In this document: piece after piece, positions 24,899 through 40,700 of the stretch
Numbering within the stretch: position 1 is the first letter of the stretch
Layout of the letters: each line of letters opens with the position of its first letter
Assembly: GCA_029204225.1 (NCBI GenBank)
Contig: CM055095.1
Coordinates: 37,162,597 to 37,226,596 of the forward strand
Source of the DNA: Diphasiastrum complanatum
Taxonomy: Eukaryota > Streptophyta > Lycopodiopsida > Lycopodiales > Lycopodiaceae
DNA length: 64,000 nt
Reading direction: 5' to 3'
Notes under the pieces: model-generated
Database searches by the model: none
The model's input: the letters and a program-made list of their open reading frames with translations, nothing else
What the model was told of the DNA's origin: nothing
Made by a program: the position numbers and the translations under genes

Positions 24899-25663
24899 TC
24901 ACTTGATCATCTTCTTCTTGAGATTTGAATTAGAAGCATGAGAGGTATTCTCCTCCTCTCCATCTTGGTCTTTAGCTTTGTCAGTAGAGAAGTGATGGTG
25001 TTGCTTCTTACTCCTCTCTTTGTGCTTGGCAAATAGAACTTTGCCATCATCATGATTGAGTGATAGCTTGTCCATCCTCAAGAGTTTGTACTCTTGTCTT
25101 GATTCTTCAGAAATAAGCACACTTTGAAGGGCCTCCAAACTTGGTAGCTCCTCCTTAATAGCATAGGATTGGACAAGGTTGTCATATTCATCTCTCAAGC
25201 CATTGAGAATGACTTGGACTGGCTCACTTTGATTGATTGAGTCACCAATACATGCAAGATCCCTATGAATATCCTTGAATCTCAAAACATAATTAGATGC
25301 ACTCTCATCACTCTTTTGACTACTTTGGAATATTTGATTTCTAAGAGTGAGGAGCCTAGAGGTGTTCTTAGCCTCATAGATGGACTTGAGACAATCCCAA
25401 GCTTCCTTGGATGTAGAACAATCACCAATCTCCCTCAATATCTCATTAGAGACATTCATCTTAATGTAGTGGAGATCCATCCTAGCTCTCTTCTTGTATT
25501 TTTGTACTTCTTGAAGGACTTGAGGCTCCTCCTCAATCCCAAGTACAATGTCCATCACATCTTGGAGTATCAAGATGGACTCCATCCTCAACTTCCATAT
25601 TGAATAATTGGAAGTAGACAATCTCTCACTTGGTTGCAACAAGTATGAACTCATTGAAGTCAT
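24899..25663 (-). CDS. Copia gag protein (nucleocapsid precursor)
   Basis: A 254-codon intact frame. It starts with a typical copia gag N-terminus (SNYSIWKLRMESIL, residues about 19-32). The UBN2-type core follows: SKEAWDCLKSIYEAKN, LTLRNQIF and SASNYVLRFKDIHRDLA, then LNGLRDEYDNLV. A basic, His-rich tail follows. The frame ends at a TGA exactly where the first Cys of the zinc knuckle (x-YCGKKGHYVTN) should be, and the last knuckle Cys is Phe. Gag therefore lacks a usable nucleic-acid-binding knuckle and is cut off from pol. In related elements gag assembles the cytoplasmic virus-like particle. Confidence 0.85.
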   Translation of the reverse strand: MTSMSSYLLQPSERLSTSNYSIWKLRMESILILQDVMDIVLGIEEEPQVLQEVQKYKKRARMDLHYIKMNVSNEILREIGDCSTSKEAWDCLKSIYEAKNTSRLLTLRNQIFQSSQKSDESASNYVLRFKDIHRDLACIGDSINQSEPVQVILNGLRDEYDNLVQSYAIKEELPSLEALQSVLISEESRQEYKLLRMDKLSLNHDDGKVLFAKHKERSKKQHHHFSTDKAKDQDGEEENTSHASNSNLKKKMIK

Positions 25664-26411
25664 GTAAAGTGGAGATAAATAAAAGTGATGAACAAAAAAT
25701 GTTGCTTCTCTCTCACTATAGGATCCAATAATGGTGTGCTACCATCTCCTATGCAAGATCTTGCAACAGACTGTGAGATGATTCTCACTACCTATCTCAA
25801 TCTCTCCAAAACTAGATCTACTTCACATCAAATGATGGAGTATGGTCAAAGTTAGGATCAAACACTCTTAGAACGTGTGAAATACACTAAGAAACCAAAT
25901 TTGACTCAAATACAATGATATTGCATGAAACAAAATGGCTAAGATCTCAAAACAGTGCCTAGATCACATATAGATGAGATTGGTAAGCATTCAACTGTGA
26001 TTTTGGATCAAACAAGCAATCTTTTGACCAAACCAAATGTGTCCACCCAGGTCTAAGTGCCCTACCTAACCCTCTTCAAAAGCTTATAACTTTTGATTGG
26101 CTCAACCAAATGGAATGAAACTGATTGCATCAGAAACTAGACAAAAATAGCTTCAAAACAAGCTATCTAGCAAGATTTTTGGATCAAACATGAAAGAGAA
26201 CTCCCAAACTGAAATTGGATGTTCCTCACATGTGTCTGAGCACCTGATTCCGTACAGTACCAGGTCAGACCCAATCAATGTCCTTTTGATCTCTTTGATC
26301 CAAAATTGAACAAGATAGCTAGAAAAATGGGCCTTGACAATTTCTAGCTAAAGATTGATGAATAGTTTTCACTCAAATGGATCAAGATGCATGGTAACCT
26401 TAGGTAGGCTT
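25664..26411 (-). other. Untranslated leader of the copia element
   Basis: Lies between the 5' LTR and gag on the minus strand. No open frame of interest. It would contain the primer-binding and packaging signals, but the bases next to the LTR (aagcctacctaagg on the minus strand) do not match the common plant primer tRNAs that I know. Confidence 0.6.
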
Positions 26412-27238
26412 TGTCGTATGTTGAATTTCACATGTGTGGATTGTCCACTACATGTACTTGTGATCTCCTAAGGTGTGTAGATGCACCAAGATCAAGACTA
26501 GATTGAGATTCAAGATCTATCTTTGATTCTATGGCAAAAACACACTACTACATGCATTCAAACACTTCCAACTCTCACTCACACGTGTGGGAAGTGTTCC
26601 AAAAGTATTCTAAGTAAAAACAAGCTGCTCTCCTCGGGTAGAGAGAGAAAAACCATCATGAGCTCTCGGGTAGAGAGAGAAAGCTAGAAATTCAATGACA
26701 CTCAAAGTCCACTCAATCTCAAAATCAATTAGATCCAAAAGAAGGAGTACAATGATACTAATAGATTCATGAGCTACCACTATGCTTAACTATGATTGGA
26801 TCACACTTTGCCACCTCTTAATCCTATTGGACCATTGATCCATGCACCTCTAGATTCTATTGGACTATATTCAAGCACACCTCAATTTTCTATTGGACCT
26901 CACAAGGTTCCACCTCTAAATCCTATTGGACCTCTTAAGCTTCATCAAACAAAAGCATAACACTTGTCTACACTCTAATTGGCACAAGTTTGGCTCTATT
27001 TTGGCTCAATATTGGCATTACAAGTGGAAATGGATAATTTGCCATCTATGCCAAATTTGACCCTATCAACATCCTACACCTAAATGCTTGACTATGAAAT
27101 TCTATGAGACCCCTATATCAACCATTTTGATTTACTTTACAATTCTCCACACGTGGGAACATCCTCCACACATGTGAGATTCACTTACAAACTTCTATCA
27201 TAAAAAATACCAAGCTAGATTTTTGCCAATTTCTCACA
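26412..27238 (-). repeat. Copia 5' LTR (827 bp)
   Basis: Direct repeat of 22138-22964. Contains several 'tctattggacc' words. It abuts the NPC pseudogene at 27239 without a target-site duplication. Confidence 0.93.
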
Positions 27239-27662
27239 TCGTAGAAGAGAGTTGATGGTACATTCTGGTAGTAGATGCCAAAGGACAGACCAGACTCGGC
27301 TATGGAATCAAAGATGGCTTTCTGGGGGAATCCTTTTGATAAGATCATTAGTAGCATTGCTCATAGTCCATGAAAGTGGCAAAGTGGATGTAGGCGCGAT
27401 TAGACTGAGTAGAACTAGGCATAGATGCAAACCATCTGTCAAACACAGCAAATTCCTCTACAAGAGTGACATATACCGAAAGCATTTCTGGCTTGAAAGC
27501 ACTCATCACTGTCTGTGACAATCCTTTGCTCTCCTTCTCTGCCTCCTGTGCAAAGACATTCATGGGGGGCGGGTTACCTGATGTATATCAGACCCAAAAA
27601 TCTGCTCCGGCCACATTGGAAAGAGTGACCAGAGTGACCCGGATTAGCTGGATCCACATATG
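27239..27662 (-). pseudogene. NPC pseudogene, upstream part, interrupted by copia
   Basis: The minus strand matches NPC exon 1 from about 7578 to 7985. It encodes [20 protein letters not shown] and [14 protein letters not shown] in one frame. The upstream part is shifted by small indels, for instance an extra 'ggtcactct' and a changed segment before FWV. The catalytic ENRSFDH and DEHGGFYDH regions are absent, so the piece is non-functional. Homology starts abruptly at 27662. Because only exon-1 sequence is present, one cannot tell whether it arose by DNA transfer or from a transcript. Confidence 0.9.
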
Positions 27663-27766
27663 ATATTCTTCTTTAACAATATATGAAACACACATTAATC
27701 TGGATAATCAAAGATGTACATACTATCGTCCACAATGAATAAGGTGATATGGAATGTTAAGGTGAT

Positions 27767-29127
27767 ATGGAATTTTGTTCCATATCACCCAAGCATTCTA
27801 CTTTTGTGAAAAGCACATATGAATTTACAAAGAATTGCACACATGAATTTACAAACACAAGTTGGTCATACTATCTTCTAAAATATGCCATGAAATCAAA
27901 ACCAATGGGCCATATGAATCTCCACATAGAAGATGCAAAACGTATTGGCCTAGATCATGTCGATCCCAATATGTTGAAAGTAATCACAACATCAATACTC
28001 ACAAAACCGGTATCTCTATCCGAAGCAGCATTTTGTTGTCTTCAAATAACCATTGTTAAAAGGAGTGAATCAATTCATTACATAGACTCAGCTACGAAAA
28101 AAAAGGTTGGTTACAACAATATTGTACTATTAAACCCCATTGATATTTATGTACCACGACAAACAACCTTGGAAGACCTCATGTTCTATGAATATTGAAG
28201 AAAGTACACTATTAAAAAATTTCCAAAATCCAAACCTGACAATATTGACCAACTTGGAAATTCGGTATTTAAAATTGATCAACTAGTGCGATTTACAAAT
28301 TTTCATCCAACTCATCAAATAGAAGGTTTTTTCTTCAATATCTTGCTGAAAAAATTCCACTTTCGAATGAAAAAGAACATATAAATGAAACCAACACTCA
28401 ATGATCATTTTTTGTTGAATGCATCTTGAGAAATATTATCAATTCTGAAGAAGACATCGAAAAATTATATAGCTGAATATACAAATAGACAATCAATTGA
28501 TCATGACAAAGACATAAAATTGTAAACATATTGCTCCAAAAAAAAACACTTGAAGGTGAAATATTGACAAATGATGATGAACACATGGAACCTATAGTTT
28601 TGGATTTTGATACCACTCAAACTTTACAATTAGAGCACAAATTTGAGCATTTAAAAACAACTACCTTGACACAAGAACAAACACATGTTTATAACATGTT
28701 GACAATACAAACATCCAAAATCTTCATCATATCAAGAAATCTTGGTAGCGGAAAAACAATGTTTATAAAATATCTAGCATACAAATTTTGTTGCATGGAG
28801 CGATGCTATTAGCTACAACTGGAGCTGCAACAACTAGACTTAGCAAAACTGCTATGAATGTGCACAATCTATTCTCCATTCCTATAAAGAACCTCTATGT
28901 CCAAAATTTAAGTCCTACAGACTTCTGTTATAAATTGATATGTAGAACTTATCATAATTGATGAGAGGCTCTAGAATTCGAAGAGCTTGGAGATGAACAT
29001 GTCGGTGTCACAATCTCGACAATTCATGCTAACTTGGATAATAATTTAGCATGTGAAGATAGCATCTTGGAGAACATGAATGTTCAACTTTTGAGATGGC
29101 CAATCAAAGAAGTTACGTTTGAAGATG
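27767..29127 (+). mobile_element. Helitron Rep/helicase fragment (PIF1-like)
   Basis: The first part (27767-28200) encodes a Helitron-type region upstream of the helicase: SYYLLKYAMKSKP, then LTKPVSLSEAAFCCLQ, SIHYIDSATKKKVG and TLEDLMFYEY. The helicase follows out of frame: LTQEQTHVYNML and the Walker A loop GSGKT (28744-28758). A frame change near 28797 leads to MLLATTGAATTRL and VHNLFSIPIK, the PIF1 motif Ia region. Further blocks run to ENMNVQLLRWPIKEVTFED at about 29120. Several stops and frame changes and the truncated helicase make it inactive. Helitrons move by rolling-circle replication and often carry captured sequence. No 5' TC or 3' hairpin-CTRR end was identified. Confidence 0.75.
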
Positions 29128-30631
29128 CTGGGATTAAAAAACGTATCCCATTCTACATTTAGCAGACTTTGGAAAATTGTATTCAAACGCGTGTCCCTTT
29201 CCAAATCTAGCCCATTTTCAAAATGTGACATTGATGAAGCTAGAATCAACAAAGGTTGTTGGAGAGTGAGAAAAAGTATTCATGGAGAAAAGAAAACATA
29301 TGAGTTGTCGCAACTTGTACTATTCTTGGAAGCAAAAAGCTTGTTGTGATCCTAGTAAGAACTTGCACATTATACATGACAAAATGGACCAGATGAAGAC
29401 ATGCGTACCACGACTAGAGCCACATCCAAAAAGTTTAAGTCGTGTCATGCAACTCCCTATATTCTTAACAAGAATGTTGACGCACAAACATGGAAGAGGT
29501 GCATATGGTCATTTTGCAATGGAATATTGGTCTTCTAATCCAAATTTTACAATTGGATCACTAGCATGATGTTTGAGACATTTAGAGCTTCCAGATGAGG
29601 ATAAAAAAGGTGATCTCAATTTTAGTGGTGTGCCACAACAATCCATTTTTGGAGGATTGTTGGTGAGACATGCATTTCATTTTCATCAACAAATACGAAA
29701 CAGAGGAGAAAATTCATCTACAAAAAACACAAATACACTCATGAACATAAGCCATTCTTCGAGTCAAAATGGTCACGTTAAAGCTTTGCCAAGAACTCTC
29801 TACCCACAACTTTATAATTGTGGTAGCAAGAACAAAAATAGATGTTTGTTCGCATTTCTCTTCCTTCTCACAACAAGGAACATATTTGAAATGATACATC
29901 TTGGGTTTTCAATAGTGGGCCACACACATTCATGAAGATGTTGATGCAATGTTTAGCAAACTATCGAAGAAGTTACGGACAGCTTTTGCTTTCACTTTTT
30001 CCCATTTGATGAATGTGTTCATTGAGAGCTCATGCCTTCATCCCATACCATACTTAATGCAAGAAGTACCAAATTTCAAGGTTTTATTGAAGATTATCTA
30101 TGTGATGCAAGAGTCACATTGATTGGCCACAAAAAACCTTTCCAACTTTTTCATTAGAGATGGCATTCATGTCAAGCAATACATGATGAATCCACAATGA
30201 AGACGAGATGGAATACAATTATGGAAGAAAGACACAAATGGTTGTCCAATGTTGCCCAAAGGAGATCCTCCTGCATTACCACTTTTGTCGACCCTTAAGG
30301 ATCAAAGTATGGTTATTGATGCAATAAATAAGCATGTTCTTTTTGGAAGAAATATATGGAACACAAAAATGTCAATCCCAATTATAAGGAATTCATTTCG
30401 CCTGTAATTGCTTATTGGGAGAACATTATCAACATTTTAAATTTAGATGAAAACATTGAGAGTCATGTGAATCTGATGGATGGTTTTTGGCCTAGGACGA
30501 GATGGATGGATGCCAATACTGACAACCCAACTAGCATGATAGAAGATGAAGAAGATGAATACAAAGAACACTATTGTGGTCCATTGAAAGATAAACCAAC
30601 AAAAGACATCACCAAACTTCATGAAAGTGCA
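29128..30631 (+). pseudogene. DUF7869-like transposon gene, copy 2
   Basis: This copy keeps the central part that copy 1 lacks. It includes STFSRLWKIVFKRV and PFSKCD, a HDKMDQMKTCVPRLE block with the first conserved acidic residues, THKHGRGAYGHFAMEY and LRHLELPDEDKKG. It then rejoins the sequence shared with copy 1 at 29656: PQLYNCGSKNKNR, VGHTH, a frameshift by the same extra 'tcat' at about 29931-29935, and EDVDAMFSKLSKK. A deletion of about 110 bp relative to copy 1 lies at 30595. The copy ends at the gypsy junction near 30631. Multiple frame breaks make it a pseudogene. Confidence 0.6.
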
Positions 30632-31299
30632 GCTTGTTCGCGAAAAGAGAAAAATGTGAATTTGTGGTAGAGGAAGTTGATTTCCTTGGACACGTTATAG
30701 GCTACGGACGAATTCGGATGGATCCTAAGAAGATCAAGACTATCTTGGATTGGCTGGCTCCTAAGACTGTTCATGGCATCAAATCCTTTGTGGGCTTATG
30801 TAACTTTTACAGGAGATTCATTGAGGCATTTAGCAAAATTGTGGCACCACTGTTGGAGCAGACCAAGACTCATCTGAAGATGACATGGACACCGGAATGT
30901 GAAGCAGCGTTCCAAGAACTAAAACGACGGATCACTCAAGAACCCATTCTTGCCTTACCGGACTTTAGCAAACCTTTTGAAATACATACAGACGCGTCGA
31001 ACTTTGCTATTGGGGCCGTGCTGATGCAAGACGGAAAACCTGTTGCATATTTTTCACAGAAATTGAGTGATGTAGAGCGACGATGGCCAACTCATGAAAA
31101 AGAAATGGTCGCAGTAGTTCAAGCAGTGGAGCATTGGAGACATTATGTGGCAGGAAAACCCTTTAAGGCGTTCACTGATAATGTATCACTCAAGTACTTC
31201 TCATCCCAAGGTATGCTCACGCCAAAGCAAATGCGATGGCAAAACTTTCTCTCGAAATTCAATATAGACATCGTACACACGGCGGGAAAGAACAAGTAT
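30632..31299 (+). mobile_element. Ty3-gypsy fragment: RT thumb and RNase H
   Basis: An open frame encodes LFAKREKCEFVVEEVDFLGH and VGLCNFYRRFIEAFSKI (RT thumb), then the RNase H domain with IHTDASNFAIGAVLMQ, KEMVAVVQAVEHWRHY and FTDNVSLKYF, ending IDIVHTAGKNK. The RT catalytic Y-x-D-D palm lies upstream and is absent. The reading is unbroken, so the fragment is younger than the DUF7869 remnants around it. What should follow (VVADALSR) is found on the opposite strand at 31733. Confidence 0.92.
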
Positions 31300-31733
31300 G
31301 CTGGTACCGGTAATGGTTGGAGTAGTCCTGCTGGAACTAGCGGTTCCACCTTCACTTGTTGACATGTCGGGCATGTTTGCACATAGGATTCAACGTCTGC
31401 CCACATACCTAGCCAATAGAAGCCTCTTTTGAGAAGTTCATACATGCGATTCACCCCTGGATGTCCGGCGGCTAGTACGTCATGATGTTCTCGCAAGACT
31501 TTCTTCCCCAGGTTGATGTTGTCTGGGACATATACTCTGCGTTGTTTATAAACAACCATTTGATCTTTCCAAGTGAAATGTTTATGAGGCTTTCCCAGCT
31601 GGAATTCGATCATTAAGTCCTTCACCAACGCATCTACACCATAATTCTCCCTGATTTCTTGGAGTAGGTCAGTCACCTGAGTTGTCACTGTTGCCATCAA
31701 GTGTCCCTGTCTACTTAGTGCATCCGCCACCAC
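31300..31733 (-). mobile_element. Ty3-gypsy fragment, inverted: RNase H tail and integrase zinc domain
   Basis: On the minus strand from 31733 it reads VADALSRQGHL, which directly continues the RNase H frame of the preceding segment. It goes on through REHHDVLAAGHPGVNRMYEL and YWLGMWADVESYVQTCPTC, the H2C2 zinc-binding domain of gypsy integrase, to LLQPLPVP. The integrase catalytic core is missing. The arrangement is one element whose distal part has been flipped in place. Confidence 0.92.
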
Positions 31734-32340
31734 AAAAACTATTTTGTAAATATTGTAAGAGGACTGGTCATCTTATTAAGGACTACAGAACATTGAAGCA
31801 CTACAATGAAAAGAAGAAGCAGTTCCAAAAACAAGCAAATGTTGCAACCACCAGTCACTCCATCTAGCCACAAGAGGAAGACGAAGCAGTCTTTATGACT
31901 AAAGTTGAAGAACTGTAGGATATCGATTCCTGGTATTTGGACTCGGGAGCAACACAGCACATGACTCACCATCGTGACTGGTTCCAAAACTACAAGTCTT
32001 ACACCCATTCTAGAGTTATGCAATTAGGAGACAACTCATCTCATACTATCGAGGGTGAAGGAACAGTCAGGATCAAATTTCAGAAAGGTGATGTAAAATT
32101 TTTGTCCCATGTTCTTCACGTTCCAAATCTTATTAAAAATCTGCTCTCAATAAGCGGGTACGCTGCTTGACAAATCTAGGAAAGTTTTAGCTTTCGGTAG
32201 GAGATGTGGCTATCTTTACAAGCTAAGCCATTGTTATTCTACAAATAGTCAAGCTCTTTATACTTCCACTTCTGAATCGACTAATATGCTACGACATTTC
32301 AGACTAGGCCATTTAAACTTCAAAAGTGTTCAAAAATCGA
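31734..32340 (+). mobile_element. Copia gag-protease fragment, copy 2
   Basis: Nearly identical to 16955-17640. It has the same Tyr for Cys in the zinc knuckle (GHLIKDY) and the same stop before the protease IDSWYLDSGATQHMTHHRDWF. The stop after GTVRIKF seen in copy 1 is a Gln codon here. The first part of the copy-1 fragment (16843-16954) is missing because the gypsy piece replaces it, and about 40 bp near 32334 are deleted. Confidence 0.8.
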
Positions 32341-33943
32341 CTTCTCCGTGTGAAAGATGGTGAAGTGGTGGTTCAAGACGATGTCATGGGGCTTGAAGAA
32401 CGACTAGGGCTAGATGGTGGGGCTGCACTCCTGGTGAGTCAGACTCGTTGGCCATGGGGAGCAGCAACGTTCGAAAGTCGATCTTTTGGTACCATTTGAG
32501 TGATCAGGCAGTGATTGCAAGGTAAGATGGCTATAGGCGAGAAAAAGGACTGAGGGTGAGTAAAAAGATTGTTGGCGAGTTAGGGCGAGTAATGGGTCTA
32601 ATGGCGAGTTAGGACGAGCGTGAGTTAAAGCAAGTAAATGGAAAATGGTGGAGAATGGGTGCAGGAGGCTACTGGGCTGATGACTAGTAAAGGTGATGGA
32701 GAACTGGTGAGAAAACACTGATGGTGAGTAAACAGATGGGAGCCTTGTCCTCTTTTGAGAAGTTATTGATTTTTTTCAACAACCTATGGCAACAAATTTC
32801 TAGCTGCATACTCTCTGTAGTTGACTTGCGTTGTTAAGTGGTAGTAACTTTGTTGGTCAGTTTCCTTTTGTTGTTATGAATGTTAGTATTGCAACGCTAG
32901 TTGTGTGGTGAATGCTTGAGGGTGAAGCATAGTATATTTGACAGACAGTGGGTTGAGGTTGATATTGGTTTATGTGTTACATTATGCTAGTACCTTCATA
33001 GTTAGTAGTTAGATTTGTGCCTTTGGATTGATGTTTATCGGTTGAAGGCTGATTTGTCCTCATGAACATGTTTACATCTTGATTGAGAGAAGCTAGTTGC
33101 TTGCAAGGAGTTGCTGCTTGGTTGGTGATGCTAGGTTTCTTGCCAATTGCTTGCCCGATATTGGTTGAAGGTGTTTGAATCTCATAGATGTGGGGAGCTT
33201 GTTTTTCTTGGTTCTTGATGTATTGTGGTAGGAAAAGGTATTTTGCGTTTGCAAATTGGTTAGTGAAGTGTGTGTATAGATTGTTTGTAGCAAGGTCTTT
33301 TATAAAGTGTGTTAGTTGAATGTTGACTGATGTTTGAGGTCGTTATTAGCACAAGCAAATTGTTGGTAATGTGATTGATTGTTGTTAGCATTGTATGAAT
33401 TTGTTTGTGTGATGTGAGCATAAGCAAGTGAGGGTTGATTTTGGTCGTGGTCGATTGTGGTGAGTTGAATGCATAGATTGATTGGAAGTATTGTGAGAAG
33501 GCACTTGGTTGTTACCGTAATCACATCAAAGCATGAGCAAAGCAAGAACAAGTAGTTGCTGATGTTCCAATCCATGCCCTACCTGTTGTGTATCTAATGC
33601 TTGTGGAGCCTTGTGACACCCTTACTATCTAATGCTTGTGGAGCCTTGTGACACCCTTGCTACACCTGCCTATAGTTTTTAAGCCTTTCTTGGAGCTCAT
33701 TGGAGCCTATGGCATCATGCTAATTGGACCTGCGACAAAGTTTTGGGCCTTGCCTACCCCTTGCTGCCTCTATGGACCCTCAGCCTTGCAGTTTGATGGT
33801 CGAGGCTGCCTATCATGCTTTTTTTCAATGACGGTTTGAAAAACCATTTGACCTTCAAATCTGAAATGAAATTTCATACTTCAAAGATGGATAGGATTTT
33901 CAAAGATGAGCCCCCAAGTTAGAAGGGCCGAAAGTTGAATCAT
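32341..33943. repeat. Non-coding unit of the duplicated block, copy 2
   Basis: Counterpart of 17620-19216, including the 'gcgagt' words (about 32575-32640) and the 35-bp two-copy tandem repeat near 33592-33662. Differences are scattered substitutions and short indels. Confidence 0.6.
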
Positions 33944-34466
33944 GAATGTCAAAGTTTGTGCTGAAATATTTTTGAAGTTTCAAGTGGTGTATAATATATT
34001 TATTATGAATCTATAAATTAGAAAACAAAGGCGGATGTCAAAATGACGTTTTTGAATTGTATGTGCATGTCTGCTATGACGGCCAAATTTTTAGAACGCC
34101 TGCATTTTACGGCCAAAATGGCTTTTGACGGTCAAACTGCAAGGCTGGGACTCCGACTCTCATTGGCCTACTGCTACCTTGCTACCTTCTTGTCCTCACT
34201 GATGTTTGTGGAGCCATGCTATGTCTTGGCGGGAGCCCTGTCCTCTTCCGAGTAGCCTTGCAGTTTGACAGCAGCCGTCAAAAGCCATTTTGGCCATTGA
34301 ATACAGGCGTCCTAAAAATTTGGCCGTCATAGCAGACAGGCACATACATTTCCAAAACGTCATTTTGACATGCACCTTTGTTTTTTTACTTGTATAGATT
34401 CACAATAAATATATTATATACATCACTTGAAACTTCAAAAAAATTTCAGCACAAACTTTGACATTC
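33944..34466. repeat. Foldback element, copy 2
   Basis: Left arm 33944-34146, loop about 34147-34253, right arm 34254-34466. Same termini as at 19217-19751. The left arm lacks the 'ttcaaggtcaatac' stretch found in copy 1. Confidence 0.85.
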
Positions 34467-34467
34467 A

Positions 34468-35345
<878 letters not shown>

Positions 35346-35429
35346 CAATGGCAGCCCACAGATCATAGCGAAAATACAAAGCTTAACGTTAGAAAGGATG
35401 ACAGATTGTACCATTAAATGGTTGGATCT

Positions 35430-37200
<1,771 letters not shown>

Positions 37201-37212
37201 CAACCGATTGGA

Positions 37213-37700
37213 ACGCGTCAAAGCAGGGCAAAAAGTCAAGTGCAATTTTTGCCCTGGAAGGGCCCCTGTTTGGGCCCGTGGGACTCTGGCCCCGGACTGA
37301 AGTAGCAGACACACTCAATGGGCTTTCACGAGTCACGCTGAGGTGCCACACGTCCCACCCCGTCATGTTATCAGAAGGATGGGCCCGATAACCCTATTTG
37401 TGGGCCTTGTGAAGCCCTAAATTTTTGCATGAGAACCACCCTGTCCATAATAAGTTCTCGACCTCCGATTGACGGGCCGTCTATCACTACCCGAAGAACT
37501 ATGTGAGGGCTTGTAGAAGGGCACGCGTCGTCGCTACTTTAGACATCTGAATCACCGAATGGAATTGGTCAAAGCAGTGCAAAAAGTCAAGTGCAGTTTT
37601 TGCCATGGAAGAGCTCATGTTTGGGCCCACAAGACTCCTGGCCCCGTACTGAAGTAGCAGACACTCTCAATGGGGGCTTCCACAAGTCATGCCTACGTGC
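37213..37700. repeat. Direct repeat pair, about 130 bp each
   Basis: 37213-37345 and 37562-37700 are related: 'gcaaaaagtcaagtgca', 'tgtttgggccc' and 'ctgaagtagcagacac' occur in the same order in both. Each contains an inverted gggcaaaaa/tttttgccc core that resembles the hairpins at 35.05-35.35 kb. Confidence 0.8.
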
Positions 37701-38308
37701 CACATGAGTCATGCCTTGAAACTATTTGTTCAAATCTCTCAACAATAGTTTTTGTCGCATTTCACTGTCTTGTTTCTACCTATACTCATAAGCAAACAAA
37801 TCTCTTCACTTTCATATCCATTTTATCCGACTTTGCATTTTACAAGGAGAAACAAATTTTTGTTTTTGCATATCCTTTCATATGTTCATGCATGACAGTG
37901 GTACAAAAAGTCATGGCTGATTGGACAAAGGATGATGTCAATGTCTCCCACAGGCCCGATATTGTGTATGTGAATGTGCTGAGACAAAGCACAACTCAAT
38001 CTGAAGTGCCTCATCGTGAACGCATCATCAAACGACATATGCAACTTGCAAGTGCTATTGCAGAAAGAGAGATTCACAAGACCGTGTGGGCTATCCGACG
38101 CATACCAAGTGGCAGTAAAATAACTTGTATGGGCATGCTAGTTGGTAGAAAGAAATGCGGTATTTTGTTGACAACAGAGAAAGCAACAGAAACCATTGTT
38201 GATCCTAGTCTTTTTGGTAGATGTCAGTATAATAGCGGTGAAACAATGCAATATATGTGGTGTCTTCTTCATCTTCTTGTGTTCTTCGACATTCGGCTTC
38301 GCCATTGA
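37670..38308 (+). other. 212-codon open frame of unknown nature
   Basis: The frame is open for 639 bp. From about residue 82 its composition is protein-like (MADWTKDDVNVSHRPDIVYV, then RIIKRHMQLASAIAEREIHK). I recognise no domain. The first 80 residues overlap the direct repeat and are hydrophobic and low-confidence. It may be a fragment of a captured or transposon gene. No intron signals stand out. Confidence 0.3.
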
Positions 38309-38521
38309 GCCTCTTTGGGTCCATGAACATGTAGTGGGATTATTTCCTATCCTATCCTCTATCCAAGATCCAAGCACACAAGTATCAAGGAGATGAAGAT
38401 AATCGTCACGTGGAGGTTCGATCCCGTGAGAGCAATAGCTTATCTCAAAATTCAACATGTATGGACGATCCACATCTAACTCTAACACCCATTAACCCTA
38501 AAATCCATAATAATAATAGCT

Positions 38522-40249
<1,728 letters not shown>

Positions 40250-40250
<1 letters not shown>

Positions 40251-40700
40251 GAATCAGCTTTGAAATCCTTGCAAGGCTACTCAATAGGTTTCAACTTTTT
40301 TGAACAAATAGCTTATTTCCGTCGGTGTGACCGGATGATTAGGAATTTGTGTGTGAAAATAAGTATCATGCTCAAGGGCGGTCGCATCCAGTTCACCTTG
40401 CCCATTCACCTAAGGTCAAAAAAAGTATTAACTGGTGGAAAGAACGTCCACCCAACTCAGTGTGGGTACATCTGAGGTGGATCTTGCCTGTGAAAACTCA
40501 GTGAACGTTTCTAAAACTTAGTGTACAAAATATAACCCAAAAAGTGATTTTCGGAGTCATTCATAAAGATCTGATTTCTGAAAATACTTTCCTTCAACTT
40601 TTCCTGATCTGATGACATTTTTGACTTTTGCTCATCAGCCTTTTGAGTCATTTTTTTTTTGTTGTCTTTCCAAAAAAGAAAATCAATTAAGTAGTGAAAA
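40250..40700. other. No gene recognised
   Basis: Short open frames only. No repeat or domain signal. Confidence 0.4.

Larger units (their letters stand above)
22138..27238 (-). mobile_element. Young Ty1-copia element with two LTRs, 5,101 bp, defective
   Basis: Order on the minus strand: 5' LTR 27238-26412, leader, gag 25663-24899, protease and remnants of integrase and RNase H 24775-23351, polypurine tract, 3' LTR 22964-22138. The LTRs differ at about seven positions, so insertion was recent. The flanks (gtactc / tcgtag) do not form a 5-bp target-site duplication. Both flanks are NPC pseudogene sequence with about 18 bp missing between them. RT is essentially absent and the zinc knuckle is broken, so movement would need proteins from a relative. 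The leader next to the 5' LTR shows no obvious initiator-Met primer-binding site. Confidence 0.92.

Noticed and set aside
26380-26411. tRNA primer-binding site next to the copia 5' LTR
   Set aside because: The bases after the LTR do not match the usual initiator-Met complement, and I cannot name another tRNA with confidence.
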